Assembly (NCBI GenBank): GCA_015345905.1
Contig: JADDTR010000037.1
Location: 1 to 64,000 of the forward strand
Direction of reading: 5' to 3'
Length of the DNA: 64,000 nt
DNA from: Aotearoamyces nothofagi
Taxonomy: Eukaryota; Ascomycota; Leotiomycetes; Leotiales; Tympanidaceae
In this document: positions 10,005-22,429 of the stretch, piece after piece
Position numbering within the stretch: the first letter of the stretch is position 1
Layout: every line of letters starts with the position of its first letter
Notes under the pieces: model-generated
What the model was told of the DNA's origin: nothing
Seen by the model: the letters and a program-made list of their open reading frames with translations, nothing else
Databases searched by the model: none
Translations under genes and position numbers: made by a program

Positions 10005-11752
10005 ATGGCTATTGTTGATATCCTGCCGTATCCTTACGTTACTGTGTCTGCCGTCGCGTTAGCACTGTACCTTATCGGCGACAGTGTCTACCGTCTTTAC
10101 TTCAGCCCTGTTGCAAAGTTCCCCGGACCTAAGCTTGCAGCTCTGACATTCTGGTACTGTTCAAGTCGTTCCACTTTATCCCCAGCAGTACGATTCTAGA
10201 AGCTAATATGCAAAGGTACGAGTTCTATTATGATGTGGTATGCCGCGGGCAATACACGTTCGAGATCCGCCGAATGCACGCGAAATACGGGCCTATCGTG
10301 CGCATCAACCCGTGCGAGTTGCACATCGACTCCGCCGATTTTTACGACGAAGTATACGCCGGCGCAGGCAGGAGGCGGGATAAGTGGCAATGGTTTACCA
10401 GTCAATTTGGTATCCCGGAATCGACCTTCGCGACCGTTACACATGAGACTCACCGCATAAGGCGCGCGGCACTGAACCCCTTCTTCTCGACAGGGAGCGT
10501 TAGGCGCTTACAACCAATGATTGAAGAGCGATTATATACATTGTTAGGCCGTTTTGTAGACTTTCAACAATCTGGCCTGCCAATGACTCTCTCTCTTGCT
10601 TATGCTGCTTTTACCAATGGTGCGAGCTGTTATACCATTTACGGAGCCTGAATTGGCGTGGATTTACAGCTGACTTCCACTTAGATGTTGCTATGCAGTA
10701 TGCTTTTGCACGATGTAGTCGTCGTATAGAAGCCAAAGATTTCGATCCGTCATTTCACGATGCTTCAATTGTCGGTAGTACTATGGGGCATCTTACAAAG
10801 CAAATTAGGTGGATATTGCCTGTTATGCAAATGTTGCCAGATTGGGTAACTATTCGATTGAACTCGGATATGGCATCTTATGTCAAACTTCAGCGAGTGA
10901 GTGCCCCCTTAAGTCAAATGTCAACCGTAGATTCCCTAAAGTGAGATACCATTGCAGGACATTTTCAAACAAATTGCCGAGATCCAAACAGACTCCTATA
11001 ACGCCCATCAGAAAGTGTCGCACGAAACCATCTTCCACGAAATCCTTAGTAGCAAACTACCAGATTCAGAAAAGTCATCTACGCGCTTGTGGCAAGATGG
11101 CCAAGTAACCGTCATTGCTGGGACTCTAACTACAGCTTGGGCTCTCTCCGTTGCTAGCTACCACCTACTTACGCTCCCCTCTGTTCTCCAGAAGCTAAAG
11201 GCAGAGCTGAACGCTGCAATTCCCGATACCTCCATATCTGTCCCAATTGCAACCCTAGAGCAGCTCCCATACCTTTCTGCATGTGTTCATGAGGGGCTTC
11301 GCCTATCCAACGGCGTCAGCTCCCGTCTGCAACGCATTTGCCCCGACGAGACGCTCGTGTTCAAAGATGGCACGAAAAGCTGGTCTATTCCACGAGGAAC
11401 CCCCGTCAGTCTTACTGGTATGCTGATCCACACCGATCCGCGCATATTCGAAGACCCGTACTCCTTCCGCCCCGAACGCTTCATCGAGAATCCCAACTTG
11501 TTGAAATACTTGGTGCCATTTTCAAAGGGCTCGCGTCAGTGTATTGGCATGAATCTTGCATATGCCGAGATATACCTCGGACTCGCAGTAGTTTTTAGGA
11601 GGTATGGCAGTAACATGGTGCGAAATGACGGAGATCTTGGCGTAATTAAACTATTCGAGACAACGATGGAAAGGGATGTGGAAATTGTTGGAGACGGGAT
11701 TACACCGCTTACGCGTCCGGGCTCAAAAGGGATCCGTGTACAAGTTATATAA
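10005..11752 (+). CDS. Cytochrome P450, trichodiene-oxygenase (CYP58)-like
   Basis: Heme-thiolate monooxygenase, likely ER-anchored. Exons 10005-10153, 10216-10619, 10685-10896 and 10958-11752 join in frame to 519 residues, the usual P450 length, with introns of 61-65 bp. An N-terminal membrane segment is followed by the proline-rich hinge [10 protein letters not shown]. The WYEFYYDVV...GQYTFEI and YGPIVRINP segments resemble Tri4-like enzymes. I-helix is AGTLTTAW, ExxR is EGLR, then FRPERF, and the heme loop [10 protein letters not shown] carries the cysteine ligand. The I-helix acidic residue of the usual AGxDT is replaced by Leu, as in some biosynthetic P450s. It ends 137 bp tail-to-tail from a LaeA-like methyltransferase, and a transporter lies beyond, suggesting a small secondary-metabolism or detoxification group. 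Substrate unknown. Confidence 0.88.
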
Positions 11753-11889
11753 AGCTCTCTTTTCCACTCATCAATACATTATTCAAATAATGATTGTTGC
11801 AGTTTACAGTATTCGAGGAGTTTTACACCGCGTTTTACCATTTGAATTCCATCAATTCGATGTAAATTTAGATGACCCTACTTGCCTTA

Positions 11890-13479
11890 CTATGGTCTCC
11901 TGCCATATATAAAGTGACAATAGACAAACAAATGCGTCCTATTGTTCAAAAACTCACTCCTTACACCAGCCATAAAAACTTGTGTCCTGGCCTCAGTCCA
12001 CTTCAAAATGCGCGTACAATACCCCAAACTAATTGGCTCTATAGAGTCCAGCATCTGCACCTGTAGAAAACGGCCCTGCTCCTTCAATTTTGGATCTCTG
12101 GGCCAACCGCCGATAGGAACTTTAAAGACATTATCTCTAACATCCTCAAAGCCGGCCTCTAAAACCGTTTGCTTCAGCTGTCCGGCGACGTTCAAGTGTT
12201 TTCCGAACAAGGAGCTAGCTGTCTCGAGGTACTGCTGCCACTGTACAATATAAGAATCGGCGGGCAAGGGACCATCTTCAGAGTGGAACCAGACTTCAAA
12301 CTCTTGCATCTCGAACCAGCCACCGGAGTTAAGCGACTCGAAGGCTTGGCCAGAAATGAAGGACCAGTCGCTGATACTGCCAGCCATACTGCGGCTGTGA
12401 ATAAAGTCGTACTTCTGACCTTCAACGCTGGGCCAGGTAGATTCGGCATCGTCAATTAAAAATACGCAGTTTGGCGGTACCCTAATATAGTAAGGAATTA
12501 GAGTTGAATAGAACTGATAATGGTGAGAAATGAGAATAATTGTACCAGGTTGGCTGTATTGGGCTGAGATCGGTTCCTATGCCAATGGTTAGCTCAAACC
12601 CAACTAAGACAATGACACCGAACTCACCTGTAACTACAGTATGAGGATACTCGCTGGATCTGTATTAGAAGTATATATAGAGAGTCGCAAGGAGAGGCCA
12701 TATACTCAGCAAAGTCGATAGCCCAGATGCCAGTCCCAGTACCCAAATCGAGTACCCGTTGTAGAGAGCGCCCTACTGGGGCCCTGAAGAGATCTCCTCC
12801 CAGGATAAGCCTGAAAATGTGATGCAGCTATATCACATAAGATTTTGAGAGATTTACTAGAGATACAACTTCAACATACCATATCAAGGCGATCTTGTTC
12901 CGATTCGTCGTTGGGCTATATATAATGTTAGTATTGTATCTTAGTATAAGGCAATAAAGACACTTACGAACATATATTGCCCTTCGCGGAAAGCATGATA
13001 TCGCCGTCCATTCTATCATACCGTTTTAGTTACAGTATACTTAGTTTCTCTTGGGAAATAGCACACCTCGTATCTACTAGCATTAGAGTGAATTCTGCTG
13101 CGGTTAAAAGGAAGTTGAGCTTTACGTATAGTCATAGACGCTGGATGATACAGATGTCGTGAGACTTCTTGTATCGCTAAATATCATATCAATTAGAAAG
13201 GCAACCAATTGTCTACTACAGCGTGGTAGACCTACACATCGCCAATCGCCGAGTCACCGTCAGCATGAGCGTCGACGCCAGATTCGCTCTGAGTAAGATC
13301 AGCCCACGGTTACAGCCATACACGCCGTGTCGAGATTGGAAACCTACATCTGGTTCAATTGCAACATCCCCTCCCTCGGTCTGGCTATCATACTGTGCGT
13401 CATTTGTATACTGAGCAGCTGTGGTAGGTAGTGGAGAGCTAGAAGTGTTGGCTCCGGTCGCAGATGCCTCAGTCGCCAT
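11890..13479 (-). CDS. LaeA-like SAM-dependent methyltransferase
   Basis: Ten exons join in frame to 366 residues: 13348-13479, 13236-13288, 13126-13176, 13067-13073, 12968-13012, 12880-12915, 12706-12827, 12628-12659, 12546-12576 and 11890-12481 (reverse strand). The product has an acidic, variable N-terminus, then YENGRRYHAF, PNDESEQDRLDM and FRLILGGDLF. The SAM motif I, RVLDLGTGTGIWAIDF, is near residues 132-147, followed by TGTDLSPIQPTWVPPN, DFIHSRSMAGSISDW, and the family's C-terminal part. These are hallmarks of fungal LaeA-like methyltransferases, many of which sit in or control metabolite clusters. The fourth exon is only 7 nt; without it the frame is lost. I took the ATG at 13479 because an upstream in-frame ATG (13566) adds only an unusual leader. 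Confidence 0.85.
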
Positions 13480-13687
13480 TTCTGTAACTGTTTGGCGATA
13501 TATGTAGCGGAGCGAGCTAGGTATTAAACAGGTACCACTGGAATATATACTCAGAAGACAACTCAATAGATATAGAAGTTCTTGCTTTCAGTTTAAGAAG
13601 GATATGCAGATACATAAAGTAAGAGATTATAGATAAACCCGAGGTTGAGTAATTTCGCACAGACCACCTTTCTTACAGGGGGGCTAG

Positions 13688-13757
<70 letters not shown>

Positions 13758-13940
13758 NNNNNNNNNNNNNNNNNNNNNNNNNNNNNNNNNNNNNNNNNNN
13801 NNNNNNNNNNNNNNNNNNNAACATCCAAGCTTGCCCTCTTCACTCGCAAGAATTGAATCCGCGACATCGAACGTCGCCTGTATACACCACATCGCCGCAC
13901 CGCTCGACATCTGCATCCCCGTCGCCCGTCGCCCCTTTTA

Positions 13941-13971
<31 letters not shown>

Positions 13972-14372
13972 GTCGCCACTGTCTGTCTATTCCAGCTTCA
14001 AAACAGACGTTCAAGAGACCGATCCACTTTCAACAATGACAACTACGTCTATGAAAGGGGGGAATATCAGGAACCGACACCGGAAGCTACACAATTTATT
14101 CTCTAAAATATAATGTCTACGTTGGCTGATATCTATATTATAAATCAGTTAACATCTAAAAGCAACCCGGCTAAAGTCATTCTACCGTTGGGCCGAAAGA
14201 AATAGAACTCCCAACTACTGTCAGACTTTTCATCACTCGAGAAACTGGCAGCGTTAATTCCTTATAAGTCGTGGCGTTCATTCAGAAATGCTATAGAACT
14301 GATAGTGGAACCGCCCTTGAAAGTGGTCTTGAGCGAACCATTATTCTCAAGTGACTCTCCATTTTCCAGCTC
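13480..14372. other. Intergenic region with assembly gap and homopolymers
   Basis: Holds a run of 66 G (13691-13756), a 62-N gap (13758-13819) and a run of 29 C (13941-13969). No gene is seen. It includes the methyltransferase promoter and the 3' flank of the MFS transporter gene. Confidence 0.7.
13691..13969. repeat. Poly-G run, N gap, poly-C run
   Basis: 66 consecutive G, then T, then 62 N, about 120 bp of ordinary sequence, then 29 C. Runs of this length next to a gap suggest either a true G/C homopolymer that defeated assembly or a sequencing artefact. Confidence 0.9.
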
Positions 14373-16141
14373 TCATATCGACGCAATGCCCCTAGTTTCA
14401 TAAGGCAGAGCAAGCCACAGGGCACCAATAACTACCCAAATAGCGCCAATAACCCACAGCGGTGCGCTAGATTCAGTACTGCAGAAAGTAGTAATGATTG
14501 TTCCGATTAGGGTGAACAGAAAGTAGGAGAAGCCAGTAGCGGCAACTCCAGCTGCACGGACCGGAGTTGTAAAAACCTCGTTGGTATAGGCAAAGAGGAC
14601 ACTAAAGCTCAGGTATTGGAAGAAGGATACAATGCAGTTAAAGCCCAGGACTGCACCTTCGGTACGTGCAAGGGTGTATAGGAAGAGGAAGAGACCGGTT
14701 AAGACCGAAGCAATTGCTCCACTGCGCTTCCGACCAAGGATCTTGGTCTCGACTGCGAAGCTGCCAACCAGAGGACCTGGAATTGCGCAAAGGCCTTGGT
14801 AAATGTAGTCTCGGAAAATCTTTGCTTCATTCGTGGTATTGTATTTGACGCCTTGAGACTCGAGATAGCTAACGATGTAGGTATTGTATAACGGGAAGGT
14901 AATACCAGCCAGAGCCCAGATTAGAATAAGAAGACCAGTCGAGCGGATCAACTGAGCTGAAAGGAGACTTGTAATCTTGGATGGGTTGAAAGACTTCACG
15001 ACTAGGAATGGTGAGATCTCCTCAACCTCCTGTTCCTCGACAACAGCAGCTCCAGATACGGTATCAATCTCACGGAGGTGGTTGACAGTCAGCCAAGTCT
15101 GCTTCTTGTTACCAGCAGCAATAGCTTGAAGGGTCTTGGCTGCTTCCGTGTCTCTGCCTTTTGAGAGTAGATATTTGGGAGTCTCGCGTAGACGGAAGCA
15201 GAATCGGCACACGTAGAAAAATAGGGTAATCATCCCATAGGTGTACCAAGTGTATCTCCAACCTCGGTTGTTGACGTAGTGACAGCTCTTTGCATCAGGA
15301 GCGCATGCATACAAGGTAATCAAGGGCCTAGCACAGTTAGTATATAACGACTTTCACAGAGACATCTCATCTTGACTCACCAGCCAAAGGCGGCAGTACA
15401 TAGATGTCCGAGACCCCAGAACATTCCCTGCATGGTAAGTAGATATTGGTGCGAGGCTGGGATTGACTCCGCGAATATGAGGCCATTCACAGCGTGGTTA
15501 CCTCCTATAGCAATGCCAATAACAAATCCACAAAGACAGAGTCCTATGAAGCTAGTCATACCAGCACCAACTATACCCGCAAGTCCCATCAATGCCACAG
15601 TTATATCAAAGGTTTGTTTTCTACCGATAGAATCGGCGATCATTGGCCAGGCTAGTGCGCCAACAGTGAGACCGACGTGCTGGCTGACACTTAAGTAGGA
15701 AATGTTTGAAACTCCAAACAAGTCTTCTTCTGAAGCAGGTGCAGCAATGACGGCTATGGCAAGCATCCACATCTAAGACGTATATAAGCTGGAGTTCCTC
15801 ACTACTTATTTCTCACTGGAGGTGCTACTTACGCTATCAAAGAACCATCCAAGGCCTGTTACAAGAGTAAGTAGCCACTGGTATCTTCCCATACCAATAT
15901 CAAGGATAGCCTCATTGAGGACCTTAGCCTTAGCCTCGTAAGTAGCATCAACTCCAGCATGAGCAATATGAATGTCAATGGTTGCGCCGTAAATGTTCTT
16001 GTATTGGCCATTTTTCTCAATCGAAGGTAGGTCGTGTGAGCATTTGGCTTTCTCCGTGACTGAGGCAACTGAGGTGCTCAAGTGCTCTTCAGTGTTAGAT
16101 ATGGCCCTTGTAGGGGCCCCTTCATCTTGCAGAGTCAACAT
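14373..16141 (-). CDS. MFS transporter (sugar-porter/SV2-like)
   Basis: Exons 15833-16141, 15381-15772 and 14373-15327 (reverse) give 551 residues, with introns of 60 and 53 bp. A long hydrophilic N-terminus precedes IGMGRYQWLLTLVTGLGWFF, a signature of a fungal major-facilitator group. PMIADSIGRKQTFD fits the MFS loop 2-3 motif (DxxGRr), and GFVIGIAIGGNHAVNGLIFAE is a typical helix 4-5 region. About 12 hydrophobic segments are visible, with a central cytosolic loop (RETPKYLLSKGRDTEAAKTL). It is a plasma- or vacuole-membrane proton-coupled carrier; the substrate cannot be read. It may serve the neighbouring P450/methyltransferase group. Confidence 0.85.
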
Positions 16142-17416
16142 GCCTCTATAGAAGAAGAAATTGATGGTTGTTGATATGGCTAGGATTAGAGGTTCAGCTG
16201 TCGCCGATATTCAGAGTATTATATGAATTTGAGGTACGACAACAATATATATAGTAGAGAAGAGGCGGCTTTTAGAATACTGATAAAGGTAGGACAACGA
16301 CCTCATTACTTAACTGATAACGACTATAATCAAAAGTGGGATGGGGATCTGGTGACCTTACTTAACCGGCATAGGTAATAATAAAGGTACGTATCCAATA
16401 AAACTAGGAAAAAGTGGAGAGATGTTAAGCTTTACTGTAGTACCGTAGATACCTTTTCCCAGTTTTTGATGATAAGGTTAGACTAAGAGCCTACAGCGCA
16501 AAAAAGATAGCGTATAGCAAATTGAGGGGGTGTATACGGGTAATTATCTTAGTATATCAGGCTGTATAGCTGTATCCTGTCTGGTAGTAAATAGCCTCCT
16601 TCAGCTCCGGCTACTACTGCTATAATTGCTTTTAAAGGCTGCTGGTATATCTATATAAGTATACACGTGTAGATATATATTCTGAAAAGAAAAGTCTATG
16701 ATTGAAGAATCGTCAGGCATGTTATTGATTGTGATAAACTTTTGATAAGATAGTATAGCGCTGGGCCTAGGCCACGGCTGAAATGTGAAGCCAACAGGTG
16801 CCGCGTCATCAATATCTTCACGAGTGGATATTCAAGGGAACTAATCAGGAGCCAAAGCACATGATTAGCTGCAGCAAGACGGCTGCCGATTTCAGGTTGG
16901 ACATAGTCCAAATCGAGCAGCTTTCTTTGCAGAGGCAAGGATTACGAAGACTTGCCCCCAGCAACTTTATTGCATAAACAGTGAACAGGCTCGAGGTGGG
17001 ACGTATATAGTCTTCTTATTTGTATTGGCATGTAATTAAAAAGATCCTCGCCTAAGTTATAGGATTGCTGCCTGAATGTCCGGACGGCATTCCTAAGGCT
17101 CCACAACATTGCGTCGAAGTGAGCCATTGGAGTATCACGAAGAAAGCAGAGGCTCTTGAGTATGTGGAATGCGATGTATTATTAAGAGTCTAATGAAGCT
17201 TAGGTATTTCTAAGTGCCCTGGGACCGTGGTCCTTGGCCTAAGTATACAGTACTAAAAGGCGGTATAAAACGGCAGTCGGAATTACTTCGGAAACGCACT
17301 TAGACCACTGGTTCGCCAGTCAGCGAGCCTTTCGACTACAGCTCATTCGAGGCAACCCCACGATATTTCTAGAGGCACTATCAGAGCCGCTTCATCTCCA
17401 TCCCCGTATTATCAAT
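16142..17416. other. Intergenic region; possible gene relic at 16696-17127
   Basis: The reverse strand between 17127 and 16696 is open for about 144 codons except one TAA at 16942-16944 (MAHFDAMLWSLRNAV... then LQRKLLDLDYVQPEIG...). I recognise no family. It could be a decayed small gene or chance. The rest is the promoter region of the MFS and Bet2 genes. Confidence 0.35.
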
Positions 17417-18659
17417 ATGTCACTTGCATCTGGTCCTGGTCGAGCTGGGGGTTCAGGACAGCTACCAGAAGAGATACAACTTGCTGTTGAAGAACACGTC
17501 AAATACATCCAGAGCCTTGACACAGTGCGTCCCTACGGCGATCTAGAAGTCTTATGGTGTGGGTAGCTGATTCTCGCATAGCGTAAAGACGAGGTTGAAT
17601 ACTGGCTTACCGAGCATCTGCGACTGAATGGATTGTATTGGGGCTTGACAGCATTACACCTCTTAGGTCGCCCGGATGCCCTGCCACGAGACGAGACCAT
17701 TGAATTCGTAATGTCCTGCCAACACGAGAGCGGAGGATTCGGTGCAGCTCCAAGGCACGATGCACACATGTTATATACGGTGAGCGCGGTGCAGATTCTT
17801 GCAACCATTGACGCGTTGGATGAGCTTGACAAGCGGGGACCAGGAAAGCAGGCACTAGGCAGATGCGAGTTGCTCCTAGTAATAATCTACCGCGGCTTTA
17901 TTGCTGACTTGTCCTCTTAATAGTCATCGCAAATCTCCAAAACAGAGACACGGGCACATTTGCCGGCGACGAGTGGGGGGAGGAAGATACTCGATTCCTC
18001 TGTGGAGCCCTGAACGCACTTTCCCTCCTTCATATGCTTGATCTGGTCGATGTGCACAAAGCCGCACTTTACATAGACAAATGTGCAAACTTTGATGGAG
18101 GATACGGAATTAGTCCTGGAGCAGAATCTCATTCCGGTCAAATCTTTGCGTGCCTTGGTGCACTTTCTATTGCTGGCCGGTTAGATTTGGTCAACACAGA
18201 TAAGCTCGCATCGTGGCTTAGTGAGCGACAGGTTGAGTGTGGTGGCCTAAATGGACGACCCGAGAAGCTTGAGGATGTCTGCTACAGCTGGTGGGTAATG
18301 AGCAGTCTTGCCATGATCGGACGTGCGCATTGGATCGACGGGAATAAGCTCACAAATTTTATCCTGAAGTGCCAGGTTAGTTTCACACATGAACCTTTCG
18401 CGCTGAACAATATTAATGGTTCGTAGGACCCAGACAATGGTGGTTTTGCCGACCGGCCTGGAAATATGGTTGATGTATACCACACAGCTTTCGCCCTGGG
18501 AGGACTGAGCCTGCTTGGATATCCGGGCTTGGAAGTCGTTGATCCTAGATAGTAAGCAAATGTGGAAGCTAGAATGCCTCGACTTGTTGCTGACAAAAAC
18601 TTAGTTTCATGCCCCAAAAGGTAACTCAAAATATTCTTGGTAACAAGCCAGATGCTTAA
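17417..18659 (+). CDS. bet2: Geranylgeranyltransferase type II beta subunit
   Basis: Catalytic beta subunit of Rab geranylgeranyltransferase, which attaches geranylgeranyl groups to Rab/Ypt C-terminal cysteines together with the alpha subunit and Rab escort protein. Exons 17417-17524, 17582-17858, 17924-18375, 18427-18551 and 18605-18659 give 338 residues, a normal length. Prenyltransferase repeats are clear: [80 protein letters not shown] and [17 protein letters not shown]. Zn ligands are the Asp and Cys of EDVCYSWW and the His of VYHT. The second intron can only be kept in frame with a GC donor (17859) and AG acceptor (17923). Confidence 0.9.
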
Positions 18660-19827
18660 TAGGATCCATGATTTCAATATGAGTAAAAGTCTTTGGCGTA
18701 CAGTGTACTACCATGCCGACTTCTAGATTCCATAAGTTATCTTTTCTATGCCTCATGAAGCCAACGCGCCTGCAGCACAACTACCTCGGTCTAGTGCCCC
18801 ATCCTCTTGCTATCTAATAACCCTCTGCCAAAATCTTTCAATTTGTGGCTCTTGGGATACAAGGCGAGAGAATAAAGAGACTCTGAGGCTCTCTTTACTT
18901 GCCATCATGTTATTGATCGAGCGCTTGAGACCTCAGTGGATATTACAATCTGAAAAGTTATTTTTCTTTATCGTAACTCCAATAAAATTTGGCATAATTT
19001 GTATGAATTCTCAGTATACAATTTTTCTGTGTTAGCCCTTGTGATTTATTTCAGTCAACTTTTATTTGTTGGAGAGGGCTGGAGTAGCACGATATGATGG
19101 TGAATTCTTGCCTTGTAACTCCCATTTTTTTCGGTTCCTGGAAAAGCATAGCCGGAGAAATGTAGTGCTCATACCTGAAACTCTAAACCAGCTTTTACCA
19201 ATATTTAGCGCCGTCACAACCTATTGTGGATGGCGAGCGTACGAGCTTGCCATGTAAAGATTATAGACGCCAAGCGTGCCTTCTACGTTGACTCTGCCGC
19301 ACTTCTACCGAACTTGTCATCTCTCTCTCGCTTTGCCTTCTCTGACGCCCTATAAGCCAGTCGACATTTCTCTGTTCATAATCCAAGAAGTAGTCACACC
19401 CAGCCTTACTATAATTGGCTTCCAAGTCCTTGGTCTGACTACCCCGACTTGATTCTACCTGCTATCAAAGATCGATTATCAATGTCAGTACGTTTGTTCC
19501 GGACCCATCTTCCGTCTTCATCAACGACAACACTCACAAAGCACTCAAAAGCCACCTACTATTTCACTAATCTCATAACTGCGATCACACAACCGAAGCT
19601 ACTACTTCGAGAATTCACCCAAGCTCCATGCTTGCAACTCTTCACCGTCCATTCTAGAAGTCTAGTAACTTCCACAATATCTGCATACCTATTTGTTATA
19701 TCCTCCTAACACCTTTTACTTATCTTTACCGTGCCATCGCCAGCCTCACAGAAATATGGCCATTACTTTACAATTGTTAAAAAGGGGATTCTACTAATCT
19801 TGCGCGTAGTAAAAGTCAGCAGCGATT
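18660..19827. other. Intergenic, no gene seen
   Basis: Short ORFs only, without motifs. The last few hundred bases are pyrimidine-rich, consistent with the promoter and leader of the next gene. Confidence 0.5.
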
Positions 19828-21798
19828 ATGTCCAAACGATTCGACAAATCATCCATCCCGCTGCTGTGTACACTTTGCCCAAAGAACCCTCGATTCTCCG
19901 ATGTATCCCACCTTCTCACTCATATCTCTTCGAAAGGCCACCTCTCCCACCGGTTTAAGTTGCAAATCCAATCTCAAGGAGACCCCGGAGCTAGAAAGGA
20001 GCTGGATAATTTTGAGACATGGTATGCCGAGAATGGAATCGAGGATCTCCTTTCCGAGCGCTTAGCGGCCAAGCAGCAGAAGAGGTCAACGAAGAGAAAC
20101 AGGGCATCCTTACCAACAGTAGGTTAACTATATGGATATAGCCCACTAAGTGTGTGAGACGTAACGTATAGCTGACTTCATGTCTGCCTCTAGATGATAG
20201 CCCATCCGATAAAGAATGAGACACTGAAAGCTAGCCCCATGAAAGATGAAGACAGAATAGAGTTATCTTTCGCAGCGACGCCGGTATATCAGCCCCCGTT
20301 TCCTCGCATGCATCTTTGGTCGACAGGATCTACAATAGCTGGCCTACCTCCTCCTACTTTTGCTTGTAACTGGATCCCAAACGACGTCTACGAAACCCCT
20401 ACCATGAAACGATTCATTCCGAACTTCTCCCCACACAATAAATCAGGAATTGGAGGGGGTTTCTTCATGTGAGCCGACTTAGATCATTTCTAAGCAATCT
20501 TGCTGACGCCGCCACGTAGGCATCCAACACCTCTAAAATCCGACGAAACAGAAGATGAAAATGGAAACGAAAATGAAAGAGATAACGACGCTGAGAGTGA
20601 TAGTTCTAAACTCAAAGGAGTATACTGGCCAGGAATGCATCTTTTCGACTCGGCCACAGCTGAAATGAAGAGAATGAGAAATCAGAAGAAGGACGGCACC
20701 ATCTTGGAGCAGATGAAGGTAAACTCTGCAGGGGTGGTACCAAATGAGTTGGTTTTCTACCCTGACGGCCAACTTCATAAAGTCAGAGATATCTATGACT
20801 CTTCAGCCGATAGTAGTCCGGTAAGTACTTTTCCTTACTATAAGCTTTCAAACAAATATACGCAGGATTTATGTGAGTCTTTACCACTGATAAAGCTATA
20901 CTAATTGTTTAGCAGATGAAGAGTGATCGTAGACAGTCACCCAAAAAGCCATCTCCTAAGAAACCTTCCCCAAGGAAGCGCCGATCTCGAAGGGCTGGCC
21001 TAACTAATATCAGCGTCAACATCCCCAGGCTCCAACCATCTGCCAGCCAAAGTTTTTCTGAAAATGCTCCCGCAAAGAAACGAGGATCTGTGACAACAGC
21101 CATTGGAAAACGTCTTCTTAAAGAATCACATAATGTCAAAAGCTCTAGTGGGCCTAGAAAAGCTACATTTATGATTGCCGAAGAGGATGAGGAGTTTAGA
21201 CTAGCAGGGAATTACAAGGGTAAGAAACGTCAGTTCGGAATTTTTCGAGACGACAATGCTGCCTCTCCTGGTAAGTCAACTTTTCATTAACGTCTTTTTT
21301 GGAGGAAATACTAATTCTTGAATAGCCCGTACAGAAAGTCCTTTTGAAGACCATGGGTAGGATACATTCTTTCCTTGTAGTATACTGTCCTGATTCATGC
21401 TTACAATTGGCAGCAGATTCGACTTTCAGCACGGTCTAATTCTGCAACCGAATATGTCTCATAATACAATGCATACTTCGCCGACGCCTCTTTACAAATC
21501 TTTTTCCATGCAGTTTGATGGAAAAGAAAACATGCAGCCGAATAGCCTACACCACCGGCCCATGTCAGTTACTGGAGGATTCCCTCCACAAGCTTTTCAT
21601 GATCAGACTTTCAACCCACTTCTTTACCAGTCTCATCCTCATACATTCACATATGACGACCATTTTACTTTCGAGAGTGACCAGATCCCTCAGTCAAGCT
21701 TCCATGGAGACTTCAAGCCTCTAATGAACAATGCGTACATAGGGGCTTCTACAATCAATGACCACTATGGTGGAGATGATAAGAGCTTTGGCATGTGA
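19828..21798 (+). CDS. Zinc-finger-like conserved fungal protein
   Basis: Six exons (19828-20118, 20194-20468, 20520-20820, 20916-21270, 21326-21356, 21417-21798) give about 544 residues. The N-terminus has a single C2H2-like finger: C14-x2-C17, then His28/32 and H38. A conserved middle follows (LKGVYWPGMHLFDSATAEMK, RMRNQKKDGTILEQM), and then a very basic tract of SPKK/SPRK repeats. SPKK-type motifs bind AT-rich DNA minor grooves in other proteins, so a nuclear DNA-binding role is plausible but inferred. The C-terminus is Phe/His/Met-rich and disordered. Two introns end in NAGNAG tandem acceptors (20912/20915 and 21413/21416), so isoforms differing by one residue are possible. I recall similar unnamed proteins in other ascomycetes. 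Confidence 0.75.
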
Positions 21799-22429
21799 CG
21801 ACAATGCTCTTTTGTTTATCTTTCGATGTATTAGTTGTGTCAAGCATGGTTTGGTGTATGGTATAGGGCTAGGTATACTAATTGAATGGCGAGCATGTGC
21901 TCTCTATCAATTGGAATTGGCGTCCAAAAAACGGGTCATTCTCTGGGATAATAACATTGATACAGCCTTTAATACAAAAGACTGGCACTAAATATTAGGA
22001 AGACAGTCTCTTCATTTTTCGAGTAGAGTATATTTTTATTTGCCAGGGCTTTGCTCTAGTTTGTATCATAGCTCTTCTAGACCTCTTCAATAAAACCTTT
22101 CGAACAACCTTTTTCACTCGCAGAAATTATCTTCATAACATCCATTAATGTTATATATCCTTCACATAATGCTGAGAATCCACCAGCAGGCACTGAAGGC
22201 TGATAGCTATGATAAGCAAGCACAACATGTGCCAACTCAGTGATTCAGATTAAGATTTGACACAGTCATTTGTAAGGTATGTATCACATCGGGAGGGAGG
22301 CTTCAGCGAGAGGTCTAATCTACGACACCGAAACCAATTTTAGATGTCACATTCAGTCTAGAAGAACTATTCGCCCTTGATGGAAATTGATATCAAAATC
22401 AGCTCGGGTCGGGGTATGATCACCACAAG
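21799..22429. other. Tail-to-tail intergenic region
   Basis: Carries the 3' ends of the zinc-finger gene and MSH3, which converge here. No gene is seen. Confidence 0.6.

Noticed and set aside
10005-11752. Broken P450 pseudogene
   Set aside because: Separate ORFs are joined by three consensus introns of 61-65 bp, giving an intact 519-residue enzyme.
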